A stretch of DNA of 64,000 bases from an uncultured Prevotellaceae bacterium. GTDB lineage: Bacteria; Bacteroidota; Bacteroidia; Bacteroidales; Bacteroidaceae. Under the pieces are notes generated by a model that did no database searches, was not told where the DNA came from, and saw only the letters and a program-made list of their open reading frames with translations. This document shows positions 1 through 9,404 of this stretch, piece after piece. Where the stretch lies: positions 50,162-114,161 of the forward strand of contig CAMHJQ010000007.1 of NCBI GenBank assembly GCA_946185485.1, given 5' to 3'. Numbering within the stretch: the stretch's first letter is position 1; each line of letters starts with the position of its first letter. The position numbers and the translations under genes were made by a program.

Positions 1-2
1 TT

Positions 3-116
3 TGGGCTGTGCTCTTCGGACTGGCCAAGACCTGCCAGTATGGAGGTTTGACGATTCTGGGTGTTGAAGGTTATAAACGGCTACGGGATAAATTCAGAAA
101 GAAACAAGAAGCATAA
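3..116 (+). CDS. C-terminal end of an unidentified membrane-associated protein (partial)
   Basis: Only the last 37 codons are present, reading in frame from the window edge to TAA. The visible tail has a hydrophobic stretch (WAVLFGLAKTCQYGGLTIL) followed by a basic end (YKRLRDKFRKKQEA), as in the cytoplasmic tail of a membrane protein. The other two forward frames are closed by stops within the first 70 bases. A strong hairpin follows immediately. The family cannot be named from this fragment. Confidence 0.55.
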   Translation, partial: WAVLFGLAKTCQYGGLTILGVEGYKRLRDKFRKKQEA

Positions 117-126
117 AAGGTTTTAA

Positions 127-168
127 AAAAGTATATCGCTGACTTTCGTAAGTCAGCGATATACTTTT
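127..168. terminator. Bidirectional intrinsic terminator
   Basis: A perfect 19-base inverted repeat (127-145 and 150-168) with a 4-base loop TCGT. It has an A-run on the left and a T-run on the right, so it can stop the gene ending at 116 (plus strand) and the tmRNA (minus strand). Confidence 0.85.
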
Positions 169-177
169 ATACGTTAG

Positions 178-574
178 TGGAGCTGGAGGGAGTCGAACCC
201 TCGTCCAAACAGGGAAACCATACGCTTTCTACATGCTTATTCCAGCCTTCATTTTCGTGCTGTGGCAAGACCTGGACCACCAACCGCAGCCTTATCCCCT
301 AAAACTTCATCACACTGCCGGGGCTTCCGTGCGACTATTTCCGATTTACCTGCACCGCTGAATCCTCAGATTCGGAACCAGATCCTTGGAGCGATGTCTC
401 GTCCTCCTACCTTGTAAGAGGATAAAGCCAGTAATCTACTGTACTTCGATTAGGCAGCGAGAGCGTACTTTGTTTCGCCAATTAATTGTTCGACCGAATG
501 GATTATGGAGTATACAGCCGTCACTCCGCATGCTTACGTACCATCTCATCCTGCTGTCAAATCCAGTCAACCCC
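178..574 (-). ncRNA. ssrA: Transfer-messenger RNA (tmRNA)
   Basis: tmRNA rescues ribosomes stalled on broken mRNA and tags the product for proteolysis. On the minus strand the 5' end GGGGTTGACTGGATTTGACA is the usual tmRNA start. Its first seven bases pair fully, allowing G-U, with CAGCTCC at the 3' end. The T-arm GGGTTCGACTCCC precedes that 3' end. A reading frame inside (about 479 down to the stop at 450-452) encodes GETKYALAA, a standard Bacteroidetes degradation tag ending in ALAA. The 3' CCA is not encoded (genome has CTA after the discriminator A). The -7 box lies just upstream and the shared terminator follows. Confidence 0.95.
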
Positions 575-599
575 AAAATGCCGTAGCGTATTTCGGCTG

Positions 600-607
600 C
601 AAAAATA
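600..607 (-). promoter_or_regulatory. -7 box of the tmRNA promoter
   Basis: On the minus strand this reads TATTTTTG, matching the Bacteroidetes -7 consensus TAnnTTTG, about 25 bases before the mature tmRNA 5' end. No clear -33 TTTG is seen. Confidence 0.5.
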
Positions 608-651
608 GACATTTTTTTCGAATTGGCCGCCGTTTTATGAAAATAAATTTG

Positions 652-659
652 TACTTTTG
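652..659 (+). promoter_or_regulatory. -7 box of the polysaccharide operon promoter
   Basis: TACTTTTG matches TAnnTTTG and lies about 60 bases before the export-protein start. It is back to back with the tmRNA promoter. The -33 element is weak. Confidence 0.5.
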
Positions 660-719
660 CACAATATTTAACCTTTAAGGGTGTTTAATATAGTAAAAAC
701 ATATACGCGTATACCTTTT

Positions 720-3248
720 ATGAAACGACTATCTTTTCTATTCGTCAGCCTGCTGCTGTGCTGTTCTATGGCATGGGGTCAGTCGGGCATGACAGACAAT
801 CAGGTGATGGACTTCGTGATAGAGCAGAATGCTCGCGGCGTGTCACGTCAGCAGATTGTCACACAGCTGATGCAGCGTGGTGTAACCATCGAGCAAATCC
901 GCCGTCTGCAGAAGAAATACCAGAAGCAGATGAAGAACGGAGCCCTGGGTGCCGACGACATCACGGCTGGTTCAAAGGAAGCCAAGAACCGCCTGCGTGA
1001 AGCCAACGGCGAAAAGCGACAGGAGCAGAAGAAGCAGGACAAGAAGAATGCCTCGCAGTTCCGCGTGAAGGACACGAAGCAGAAAAACCAGATACAGCGC
1101 CACACCTACGACGAGGAGGACGAGGATTTCATGGAGATGGACGAAGCCATGGACTTCATGATGCCCGACTCGCTGAAATATTTCTACGAAGACAAGAAGG
1201 AGCCGAAGCGCAAGATATTCGGTCACGACATCTTCAACAACAAGAACCTGACGTTCGAGAGCTCCATGCAGATAGCCACGCCACAGAACTACCGGCTTGG
1301 CCCTGGCGACGACGTGAACGTCGACATCTGGGGCGCCTCAGAGGAGAGTGTCACAGAGACCATCTCGCCCGACGGTACCATCAACATCGAGGGCGTGGGC
1401 GTCATCCATTTGGCCGGTCTGAGCGTCAGCCAGGCCAAGGCCCGCCTCAAGCAGGTGTTAGGTCCCCGCTATCAGGGTTCTAAGATAGACCTGACGTTGG
1501 GGCAGACACGCACCATCACCATCAGCGTCATCGGCGAGGTCATGGTGCCCGGCACCTACACCATGTCGGCCTTTGCCAGCGTCTACAACGCCCTCTACAT
1601 GGCAGGCGGTCCCAACGAGATTGGTACGCTTCGTAACATCAAGGTATACCGCGGCGGCCGACTGCTGAGCAATGTCGACGTGTACGACTTCCTGCTGAAC
1701 GGCAAGCTAACGGGCGAAGTTCGCCTGCAGGACAACGATGTCATCACGGTCAGCCCCTACGAGGCACTGGTCAACATCACGGGTAAGGTGAAGCGCCCGA
1801 TGTTCTACGAGATGAAGAAGTCAGAAACGGCTGCTACGCTGCTGCGCTATGCCGGCGGATTCACGGGCGACGCCTACACCAGAGCCATCCGCATCAACCG
1901 CAAGTCCGGCAACGGCTACTCGGTGTTCAGTGTCGGAGAGTTTGACATGAGCTCGTTCAAGGTCATGGATGAGGACTCCGTGAGCGTCGACTCCACGCTG
2001 GTGCGCTACCAGAACATGGTGGAGGTCAAGGGTGCCGTCTTCCGTCCGGGCATGTACCAGCTTGGAGGCAGCATCAGCAGCGTCAAGAGTCTGATTGAGG
2101 CTGCCGCCGGACTCACCGAGGGTGCCATTGCCCAGCATGCCGTCATGCACCGCATGCGTGCCGACCGCTCGCTGGAGGTGCTGAGTGTCGACATCATAGG
2201 CATCCTGGAGGGAACCGTGCCCGACGTGCCGCTGCGCAACGAGGACGTCATCTACATCGCCAGCCGCGAGGAGAACGAAGCCCTGAAGACCGTCACCATC
2301 AATGGTGAGGTACACTATCCGGGCGTCTACCGCTATGCCGCCAACGAAAGCATCGAGGACCTCATCCTGCAGGCAGGCGGTCCCACCGAGGCCGCGTCGT
2401 TAGTGAAGGTCGACGTGGCACGACGCATCACTAACCCCAATACCAAGGAGGCCGACGACCAGATAGCCCAGACGTACAGCTTTGCGCTGACGCCCGACTT
2501 CAAGATCAACGGCCCGGCAGACTTCACGCTGCAGCCCTTTGACGAGGTGTACGTGCGCCGCAGTCCCGGCTATACCGAGCAGCAGAACGTCACCATCGAG
2601 GGTGAGGTACAGTTTGAGGGCATCTACGCCCTCAGCAACAAAGGCCAGCGTCTGAGCGAGGTCATCAAGTTGGCTGGCGGACTGACCAAGCGCGCCTATC
2701 CCGAGGGGGCCAAGTTGCTGCGCCTGATGACACAGGACGAGCGCGAACAGATGGAGACCATGCTGCGCACGGCCCAGCGCAACAGCGGCAACGACTCCAT
2801 CGACGTGAAGAAACTGATGACCAGCCTCACCTACCCCGTGGGTATCGAGCTCGACAAGGCACTGGCCAACCCTGGCAGCGACGACGACCCGCAGCTGCGT
2901 GAGGGCGACCGCATCGTGGTGCCGCGCTACGACGGCACGGTGAAAATCAATGGTGAGGTGCTCTACCCCAACACCGTCTACTTCAAGGAGGGCAAGAGTG
3001 CCGACTACTATATCGACCTGGCTGGTGGGACGACGTCGACAGCCAAGAAGAGCCAGACCATCATCATCTACATGAACGGCATGGTAGCCAAGGCCGACCG
3101 CAAGCACAAGCCGCGCCCGGGCTGCCAGATTGTGGTGCCCACGAAGCGCCAGAGACGTGGTCTCGGACTGGCTGAATGGATGAGCATCGGAACCAGTGCC
3201 GCTTCGCTTGGTACCATGTTCGCAACCATTGCCAACATACTTAAATAA
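720..3248 (+). CDS. SLBB-domain polysaccharide export protein (Wza/OtnA-like)
   Basis: An outer-membrane-associated export protein for surface polysaccharide, 842 residues from this start. The frame is open back to 681, but the ATG at 720 gives a clean signal peptide (MKRLSFLFVSLLL...AWGQ), so 720 is chosen. After a basic, Lys/Gln-rich low-complexity region (to about residue 170) comes a polysaccharide export domain (NYRLGPGDDVNVDIWGASEE). It is followed by at least five SLBB-type repeats, each opening with a strand such as VTINGEVHYPGVY, VTIEGEVQFEGIY or VKINGEVLYPNTV. A hydrophobic helix near the C-terminus (IGTSAASLGTMFATIANIL) may insert in a membrane. It is the first gene of the polysaccharide operon and lies 16 bases before the Wzz-like gene. 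The multi-SLBB form is usual in Bacteroidetes and longer than E. coli Wza. Confidence 0.92.
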   Translation: MKRLSFLFVSLLLCCSMAWGQSGMTDNQVMDFVIEQNARGVSRQQIVTQLMQRGVTIEQIRRLQKKYQKQMKNGALGADDITAGSKEAKNRLREANGEKRQEQKKQDKKNASQFRVKDTKQKNQIQRHTYDEEDEDFMEMDEAMDFMMPDSLKYFYEDKKEPKRKIFGHDIFNNKNLTFESSMQIATPQNYRLGPGDDVNVDIWGASEESVTETISPDGTINIEGVGVIHLAGLSVSQAKARLKQVLGPRYQGSKIDLTLGQTRTITISVIGEVMVPGTYTMSAFASVYNALYMAGGPNEIGTLRNIKVYRGGRLLSNVDVYDFLLNGKLTGEVRLQDNDVITVSPYEALVNITGKVKRPMFYEMKKSETAATLLRYAGGFTGDAYTRAIRINRKSGNGYSVFSVGEFDMSSFKVMDEDSVSVDSTLVRYQNMVEVKGAVFRPGMYQLGGSISSVKSLIEAAAGLTEGAIAQHAVMHRMRADRSLEVLSVDIIGILEGTVPDVPLRNEDVIYIASREENEALKTVTINGEVHYPGVYRYAANESIEDLILQAGGPTEAASLVKVDVARRITNPNTKEADDQIAQTYSFALTPDFKINGPADFTLQPFDEVYVRRSPGYTEQQNVTIEGEVQFEGIYALSNKGQRLSEVIKLAGGLTKRAYPEGAKLLRLMTQDEREQMETMLRTAQRNSGNDSIDVKKLMTSLTYPVGIELDKALANPGSDDDPQLREGDRIVVPRYDGTVKINGEVLYPNTVYFKEGKSADYYIDLAGGTTSTAKKSQTIIIYMNGMVAKADRKHKPRPGCQIVVPTKRQRRGLGLAEWMSIGTSAASLGTMFATIANILK

Positions 3249-3264
3249 AGGTTAAAAGGTAAAG

Positions 3265-4326
3265 ATGGAAGAGCAGAAGCAAAAAATCATCAATATCAAT
3301 GCCGTGGAGGTCGTCCGCCTCCTGCTGGCTGACAAGCGCAAGGTGGCCATCTACTCGTCTGTGGCCGGTGTCATCGGCGTACTGCTGGCCTTCGGCACGC
3401 CCAAGGTCTACAAGTCTACCGTCATGCTGGCTCCCGAGGAGTCGGGCGGCGGTTTCTCAGGCAGCATCTCGTCGCTGGCAGCCATGGTGGGCATGAACAT
3501 GAAGATAGGTCAGACGGGCGATGCCCTTTATCCGGAAATATACCCCGACCTGATGCAGTCGACGCAGTTCATCGTGGGACTCTTCCCCGTCAAGGTGACA
3601 ACACAGAAGACCAACGAGAGCTACACCTACCAGGACTACATCCAGAAGCACCAGAAGCTGGCCATCCTGGAGTATCCCAAGTCGTGGATCGGCAACATCG
3701 TCGAGAAGCTGAAAGGTGACACCCAGCCTGGCCCCGGCCACGTGGTGGATCCTTTCCGCCTGACCAAGAAGGAGGACGATGTGGCCAAAAGCATCAAGAG
3801 CAAGATAGACTGCTCGGTGGACAAGAAGACCAACGTCATCACCATCGTCGTCGAAGACCAGGACCCGCTGATAGCCGCCACCATGGCCGACTCCGTGCAG
3901 CAGCACCTGCAGCTGGCCATCACCGACTACCGCACCAAGAAGGCCCGCGTGGATCTGGAGTACATGAACCAACTGTTCGACGAGGCCAGTCAGCAGTACC
4001 GCAAGGCTCGTCAGAAATACGCCTCTTTCGGCGATGCCAACAGCAAGGTGGTGCTGCAGTCCGTGCAGTCGCAGCTGGACGACCTCGAGAACGAGATGCA
4101 GCTGAAGTATAACATCTACACGCAGGTCGTGGAACAGCTCCAGCTGGCCAAGGCCAAGGTCCAGGAGCGCACGCCGGCCTTCACCATCGTACAGAACGCC
4201 ACTGTGCCCATCAAGCACAGCAGCCGCCCGAAGATTGTCACCCTTATCCTCTGGATGATGCTCGGCTTCCTGGTGCGCTTCTGCATGATAGGCTGGAAGA
4301 ATCGTCAGAAGTTCATAAACATCTAA
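3265..4326 (+). CDS. Wzz-type chain-length determinant / polysaccharide co-polymerase
   Basis: An inner-membrane protein of the Wzz/GNVR type (353 residues) that sets polysaccharide chain length and partners with the SLBB export protein. An N-terminal membrane helix (about residues 28-46) is followed by the typical YKSTVMLAPEE segment. A mostly helical periplasmic region comes next, with a coiled coil about residues 230-300 (NQLFDEASQQYRKARQKYA). A second membrane helix near the C-terminus (IVTLILWMMLGFLVRFCMIGW) completes it. No tyrosine kinase domain is attached. The next gene starts at a TTG three bases after this stop, which implies translational coupling. Confidence 0.88.
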   Translation: MEEQKQKIININAVEVVRLLLADKRKVAIYSSVAGVIGVLLAFGTPKVYKSTVMLAPEESGGGFSGSISSLAAMVGMNMKIGQTGDALYPEIYPDLMQSTQFIVGLFPVKVTTQKTNESYTYQDYIQKHQKLAILEYPKSWIGNIVEKLKGDTQPGPGHVVDPFRLTKKEDDVAKSIKSKIDCSVDKKTNVITIVVEDQDPLIAATMADSVQQHLQLAITDYRTKKARVDLEYMNQLFDEASQQYRKARQKYASFGDANSKVVLQSVQSQLDDLENEMQLKYNIYTQVVEQLQLAKAKVQERTPAFTIVQNATVPIKHSSRPKIVTLILWMMLGFLVRFCMIGWKNRQKFINI

Positions 4327-4329
4327 GTC

Positions 4330-6351
4330 TTGAGACGGCATCCGTATATCCTCGCAACACTTGCAGCTACACTACTCGCCATCGTAGTGTGGCTTTTTGT
4401 GCCTAAGGAGTACACCGCCGTCACCAAACTCAGCGACGAATATAGTGAAACTGATTTGTCTGTCGGTCTTGACAAGATTAAGACACAGCTCAAGATAGCA
4501 ACAGGTGGGTATAATAGCGGACTAAATGACATTGAGATATATTGCAAATTATTAAAAACTGATAACTTTGCACAGGCTATCGCTCACAAAAGAGTACCAC
4601 AATCCACATTGACCTATGGTGAATACCTTCATCAAGAAGATACCATTGCCGCCATCAAGGAACGTATTAACTATAATTGTAGCAGCAAACAGCAAACCCT
4701 AACCATCAGTTTTACAGACCGCGATGCTGTAATAGCATCTCAAATGCTTGATAGCATCACATCTCAACTGCAAAATACTATCACAGCATATAGGCGTTCT
4801 GTTGCACAAGCTTCATTACTGGAAATTCAAAAGGAGATTTACCAAGCCAAGCAACAATATAGCCATACCCAACATGCTTTTGATGTCTTTGTAGACACAC
4901 ACGGAAAGCAGCATTCATACGAAGTCGAACAAGAAAGAAAAGCCTTGGAAAATGAAGTATTCTTGGCGTACAACCACCTTCAAGAGGTCTCACAACAATA
5001 TGCGCGTCAAAAAGCACTCACCCAACGATCTTATTGTTCATTTGCTGTAGTAAAATCCAATACGCTCCCTCAAGAGAGCAACGACTACCTGATTGGTTAT
5101 CTTCTTAGTTTTATCATCATTTCACTCCTTGTCACACATGGTTTCATACTTTATAAAAGAGGCAGAAAAGAGAATATTTCATTTACAGACTGGGGAGATA
5201 TCTTCTCACCATGGTCTGTGAGTATTCTAATTTGGTTAGGTGTTTTAGGATTCTATTACCTCTTAAATACTGATTTGTATCCTATTACAAGGCAATTCTA
5301 TTATTGTCTAATCATTTGGCTTCCAATATTCTGTATTTGTTCCTATTTGACCTATTGTCTTCAGCCACAAGAGAATAGTGCATCCATCCAGCAGAAGTAT
5401 ATATATTCCAACCAATATATATTCAATTTCTTCTTTATTGTTTCACTCATCATCACTCCTCTCTATGTGTACAAAATCTTGCAGATTGTCTTAACATTTA
5501 GTTCTGAAGATCTCATGAACAATATACGAACCTTAGCCGTCCACGGAGAGGGTGTCGGTTTTCTGAGTTACTCCAATGTCATCAACCAGTCGTTGTTTGT
5601 TGTAGCAATATGGTCACATCCTAAAGTCCCGATGTGGAAAGTGATCACTTTAGCGCTGGCATGCATACTCAACTCATTGGCCATCATGGAGAAAGGTACC
5701 ATTTTCTTTGTATTCATCTGTATTATGTTTGTACTTTTCGAAAAGAAGAAAATTAAATTAGAATCAATAGCGATGGCCGGCATACTGCTTCTTGCATTCT
5801 TTTATTTTTTCAACTTAGCACGTTCCGGAGAAGACAGCGACTACCAGAAGAACGAAACATTGCTTGACTTCTTTGCCATGTACGCTCTTTCTCCACCCGT
5901 GGCTTTTTGCCAATTGCTTCCTGAGGTGACACAACAATTCGGCACAAACACCTTTGAGTCAATTTACCTTTTCCTAAGACGCTATGGCGCAGATGTTGTT
6001 GTCAAGGAAAAACTGCAGGAGTTTGTCTTTGTCCCTATCCCCACCAACGTCTATACCATGTTCCAGCCGTTCTTCATTGATTTCGGCTACAAGGGTATCG
6101 CCTTCTTTGCAGCCATCTATGGTACGATGTCTGGATATTTTTACCGGCTATTTAGGAATGCGAATGGCTTTGGCAAGTGCATATATACATACATTGTCAA
6201 TGTATTGATATTACAGTTCTACCAAGAGAATATTTTCCTAAGCCTCGTATTTGTTCTGCAATTTACTTTCTTTGTATTTATACTTACCCAGGAAAGAATA
6301 ACTATATCATTCCATCAACAACCGATCAAGCATGCCCCAGAACACGAATAG
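4330..6351 (+). CDS. Apparent Wzz-Wzy fusion: chain-length domain joined to O-antigen polymerase-like domain
   Basis: A 673-residue protein. Residues 1-275 look like a second Wzz-type module: membrane helix at about 5-20 (YILATLAATLLAIVVWLFV), the motif PKEYTAVTKLSDEY, a helical periplasmic part, and a second helix about 255-275. Residues 290-665 form a polytopic domain with about ten membrane helices and a loop RSGEDSDYQKNE near 497, as in Wzy-type polymerases. The start is TTG at 4330, directly after the previous stop; no ATG occurs before residue 139, and that start would lose the first membrane helix. From about 4440 the gene is much AT-richer than its flanks, suggesting acquisition by recombination. 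The last 20 bases overlap the flippase gene. Confidence 0.75.
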   Translation: MRRHPYILATLAATLLAIVVWLFVPKEYTAVTKLSDEYSETDLSVGLDKIKTQLKIATGGYNSGLNDIEIYCKLLKTDNFAQAIAHKRVPQSTLTYGEYLHQEDTIAAIKERINYNCSSKQQTLTISFTDRDAVIASQMLDSITSQLQNTITAYRRSVAQASLLEIQKEIYQAKQQYSHTQHAFDVFVDTHGKQHSYEVEQERKALENEVFLAYNHLQEVSQQYARQKALTQRSYCSFAVVKSNTLPQESNDYLIGYLLSFIIISLLVTHGFILYKRGRKENISFTDWGDIFSPWSVSILIWLGVLGFYYLLNTDLYPITRQFYYCLIIWLPIFCICSYLTYCLQPQENSASIQQKYIYSNQYIFNFFFIVSLIITPLYVYKILQIVLTFSSEDLMNNIRTLAVHGEGVGFLSYSNVINQSLFVVAIWSHPKVPMWKVITLALACILNSLAIMEKGTIFFVFICIMFVLFEKKKIKLESIAMAGILLLAFFYFFNLARSGEDSDYQKNETLLDFFAMYALSPPVAFCQLLPEVTQQFGTNTFESIYLFLRRYGADVVVKEKLQEFVFVPIPTNVYTMFQPFFIDFGYKGIAFFAAIYGTMSGYFYRLFRNANGFGKCIYTYIVNVLILQFYQENIFLSLVFVLQFTFFVFILTQERITISFHQQPIKHAPEHE

Positions 6352-7672
6352 CCGTCAACGTTCCAGCCTCCTGCGCAAGAACATCGCCGCCTCCTTTCTT
6401 CTGAAGGGGTGGTCGGCAGTCATCGTGCTCCTGATGGTGCCTGTCACCATCAACTGCTTAGGCGAATACAACAACGGCGTATGGCTGACCATCAGCAGCG
6501 TCATGCTATGGATAGACAACCTCGACATCGGCCTGGGCAACGGCCTGCGCAACAAGCTGGCGGCCTATCTGGCACACGGCGAGGAGCAGCGCGCTCGTTC
6601 GCTGGTCTCCTCCACCTTCGCCATGCTCACCGTCATCATCATCCCTGCCATGCTGCTACTGCTGGCGCTGGTCATGGGCTGCGACACCTACGGCTTGTTG
6701 AACGTCGACCCTGCAAGGACCGGCAACCTGGACCAGGTGCTCATGCTGACCGTCACGCTGGTCTGCACCACGTTCGTCTTCAAGCTTATCGGCAACTTCT
6801 ACATGGGCCTGCAACTGCCCGCCGTCAGCAACCTGCTCATCGTGCTGGGACAGACGCTGGCACTCATAGGTACCTATATTGTCTATCGCAGCGGCAGCCA
6901 CTCGCTCATGCACATTGCACTGGTGAACACCGCCGCGCCACTCATGGTCTACCTGCTGGCATTCCCCTACACCTTCTGGCACCGCTACCCGCAGCTGCGC
7001 CCCAGTCTGCGGCTCGTCAACCTGCGTGAGGCCCGTGGCGTCGTCGGCATGGGGCTGCAGTTCTTCGTCATCCAGGTGTCGGGTGTCGTGCTGTTCATGA
7101 CGGCTAACATCCTCATCTCGCGCTTCTTCACGCCGGCACTCGTCACGCCCTACCAGATAGCCTACCGCTATTTCAGCATCATGCTGGTGTTCTTCACCGT
7201 CGTCTGCATGCCTTTCTGGAATGCCACCACCGACGCCTACGAACGGAACGACATCGAGTGGATACGCAACGCCACACGCAAATTGCGCCTAATGACCGTC
7301 GGCATCCTGTGTGCCATGGTGGTCATGGTGGCCGTCTCCAACATCGTCTATGCCGTCTGGATCAACGGCAGCGCCGCCGACATCGACATCCGCATGAGCA
7401 TAGCCGTCGCGACCTACATCTTCATCCTCATCTACAGCATGCGCTACAGCTACTTCATCAACGGCATCGGCAAGCTGCGCCTGCAACTCATCTTCACCAC
7501 GGCGGCAGCCATCCTCTTCATACCGTTGGCATACGTCGCGGTGCACTGGACTGGCGACATCATCTGGTTCTTGGCGGTCATGAGCTTGGTCAATATCCCG
7601 GGACTCATCGCCAACCGCATACAGTTCCACAAACTCATCAATGGCAAAGCAACAGGAATATGGAACAGATAA
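6332..7672 (+). CDS. Wzx-type polysaccharide flippase
   Basis: An inner-membrane flippase of the MOP/PST superfamily (446 residues) that moves lipid-linked repeat units to the periplasmic face for polymerization. It has about twelve to fourteen hydrophobic segments. The N-terminal pattern SFLLKGWSAVIVLLMVPVTI followed by LGEYNNGVWLTISSVMLWIDNLDIGLGNGLRNKLA is typical of the family. It overlaps the Wzy-like gene upstream by 20 bases and the next glycosyltransferase by 13 bases, so it is part of one operon. Its GC-rich composition returns to that of the first genes, unlike the AT-rich polymerase before it. Confidence 0.9.
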   Translation: MPQNTNSRQRSSLLRKNIAASFLLKGWSAVIVLLMVPVTINCLGEYNNGVWLTISSVMLWIDNLDIGLGNGLRNKLAAYLAHGEEQRARSLVSSTFAMLTVIIIPAMLLLLALVMGCDTYGLLNVDPARTGNLDQVLMLTVTLVCTTFVFKLIGNFYMGLQLPAVSNLLIVLGQTLALIGTYIVYRSGSHSLMHIALVNTAAPLMVYLLAFPYTFWHRYPQLRPSLRLVNLREARGVVGMGLQFFVIQVSGVVLFMTANILISRFFTPALVTPYQIAYRYFSIMLVFFTVVCMPFWNATTDAYERNDIEWIRNATRKLRLMTVGILCAMVVMVAVSNIVYAVWINGSAADIDIRMSIAVATYIFILIYSMRYSYFINGIGKLRLQLIFTTAAAILFIPLAYVAVHWTGDIIWFLAVMSLVNIPGLIANRIQFHKLINGKATGIWNR

Positions 7673-8511
7673 ATGATAGTCATAGAATTCTTTTCGTACT
7701 TGTCTTATATAAATGTACGGTAGAAAAATCAAGGACGTTTCAAACGTTGCTTGCGGACTTTCCTCATCATCAAGCCCATCTTTTCATTTACGACAACTCT
7801 CCTTATCACCAAGAAACAAATATTCCAGTCGCCGAGTATGTCCACGACACAGCAAATGGCGGAATCGGGAAAGCTTACAATACTGCCTGCCAATATGCGC
7901 AAACACATCAATACCACTGGCTGATGCTGTTAGACCAAGACACGGCATTTCCCCCAAATGCCATCGCTCAGTATTATAAAGCCATTGCCGACAATCCCAA
8001 CATACAAATGATAGCACCTCGGCACCAGATAAAAACCGGAGAATTCATGTCGCCCACTCATTACCGCATGAAGACATCCCACCTGCAAAGCGACACGCTC
8101 TATGGAATAGTTAAATTCAAACAAGCAGCCCCCATCAATAGTGGCATACTTGTTTCAATAGCTTCATTCTTAAAAGTTGGTGGATATGACGAACCTGTCT
8201 GGTTAGATTTCTCTGACATTCGTTTTATTGAGAAATACAAGCGTCATTACCATTCTTTTTATGTAATAAAAGACCTGGTATGTGTTCAGAATTTTTCATC
8301 AGAGGAAACTGACCTCGAATGCATCTTCAGACGCTATCTTATCTATTTGGAATGTGCTGCCAACTATCCCAAAGAAACCGTCTTAGACACTATCGCCATG
8401 ACATTGACGACACTTCGTATAACGCTTTCACGCACACTCAAAGAAAAAAAAATCAGATACCTTCACGCATATTGGAATATATATATTAGGAAGTCCAGAC
8501 ATGAATCATAA
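7660..8511 (+). CDS. GT2 glycosyltransferase, rhamnosyltransferase-like
   Basis: A cytoplasmic family-2 glycosyltransferase of 283 residues that probably adds one sugar to the lipid-linked repeat unit. The frame is open further upstream inside the flippase gene. The ATG at 7660 (MEQINDSHRILFVLVLYK) is chosen because the GT-A fold begins directly after it. Visible motifs are YDNS (about residue 43), NGGIGKAYN (nucleotide-sugar site) and LDQDT (about residue 90), the acidic metal-binding motif seen in rhamnosyltransferase-like GT2 enzymes. It overlaps the next gene by 11 bases. The sugar cannot be told from sequence alone. Confidence 0.85.
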   Translation: MEQINDSHRILFVLVLYKCTVEKSRTFQTLLADFPHHQAHLFIYDNSPYHQETNIPVAEYVHDTANGGIGKAYNTACQYAQTHQYHWLMLLDQDTAFPPNAIAQYYKAIADNPNIQMIAPRHQIKTGEFMSPTHYRMKTSHLQSDTLYGIVKFKQAAPINSGILVSIASFLKVGGYDEPVWLDFSDIRFIEKYKRHYHSFYVIKDLVCVQNFSSEETDLECIFRRYLIYLECAANYPKETVLDTIAMTLTTLRITLSRTLKEKKIRYLHAYWNIYIRKSRHES

Positions 8512-9400
8512 TATCATTGTACTTATGTCGACCTATAATGGCGAAAGATTTCTCCAGCAGCAAGTCGATTCCATCATCAGACAAGAAGGGGTAAACGTCC
8601 ACTTGCTTGTAAGAGATGACGGCTCCACCGACCAGACACTCTCCATGCTCGAGCAATACAAGGCAAAAGGAGCACTTGACTATTACCAGGGGGGAAATAT
8701 GGGGTCGGCACGTAGTTTCATGCAATTGCTGAAAGATGCTCCAGCGGCTGAGTACTATGCTTTCTCCGACCAGGACGACTATTGGCTACAGGACAAGCTG
8801 TGGACGGCCGTCCAGCACATTGGCAACTCGGAAAGTCCGGCATTGTATTTCTGTCAGACGCAGTTGGCAGACAAGGACCTGAACCATCTTCCGACCCCAA
8901 GGCTCAATCCTATGGGTACTTTTGGTGAATCATTGGTTTACCAGTTTATCGGAGGATGCACAATGGTGATGAACAAAGCCCTAAGAGACATTGTCATCAC
9001 CTACGAGCCCAAGTTCCTGCAAATGCACGATGTATGGATTTATTGTATTGCAAAAGCTATCCATGCAAACGTCCATTACGACCCCACGCCTTACATGTTA
9101 TACAGACAGCATGACAGGAATGTGGTAGGACAAGGATATGGCCGGTTGAAAGAGTGGAAAAGACGCTTCCGTAGAGTAGTGCAGGAAGGAAGACAGGAGC
9201 GCTATCACATCGCTGTCGAACTGCAGCAAGGTTTCAAGGCATTGATGAGCCATGAGAATGCTGAATTGCTAAACAGTTATATCCTCGCAAAACGCAGCAT
9301 CGTCAGGCGAATAGCTCTCATATTCGACAAGCGTCTTAGGTGTTCGGACGCTGGCACATATCATAGATTTATCTTATCTTTATTACTAAACACATATTAG
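8501..9400 (+). CDS. GT2 glycosyltransferase
   Basis: A family-2 glycosyltransferase of 299 residues. The N-terminus IIVLMSTYNGERFLQQQVDSI followed by RDDGSTDQT (about residue 39) is the classic GT-A nucleotide-binding start. FSDQDDYW (about residue 87) is the metal-binding motif, and MHDVWIYCIA later in the protein fits the acceptor/catalytic region. It resembles alpha-rhamnosyl or galactofuranosyl type enzymes of O-antigen loci. It overlaps the previous gene and is followed after only four bases by another GT2 gene. Confidence 0.88.
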   Translation: MNHNIIVLMSTYNGERFLQQQVDSIIRQEGVNVHLLVRDDGSTDQTLSMLEQYKAKGALDYYQGGNMGSARSFMQLLKDAPAAEYYAFSDQDDYWLQDKLWTAVQHIGNSESPALYFCQTQLADKDLNHLPTPRLNPMGTFGESLVYQFIGGCTMVMNKALRDIVITYEPKFLQMHDVWIYCIAKAIHANVHYDPTPYMLYRQHDRNVVGQGYGRLKEWKRRFRRVVQEGRQERYHIAVELQQGFKALMSHENAELLNSYILAKRSIVRRIALIFDKRLRCSDAGTYHRFILSLLLNTY

Positions 9401-9404
9401 GGAG

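Noticed and set aside
386..586. 66-codon plus-strand frame
   Set aside because: It lies inside the tmRNA gene on the opposite strand.
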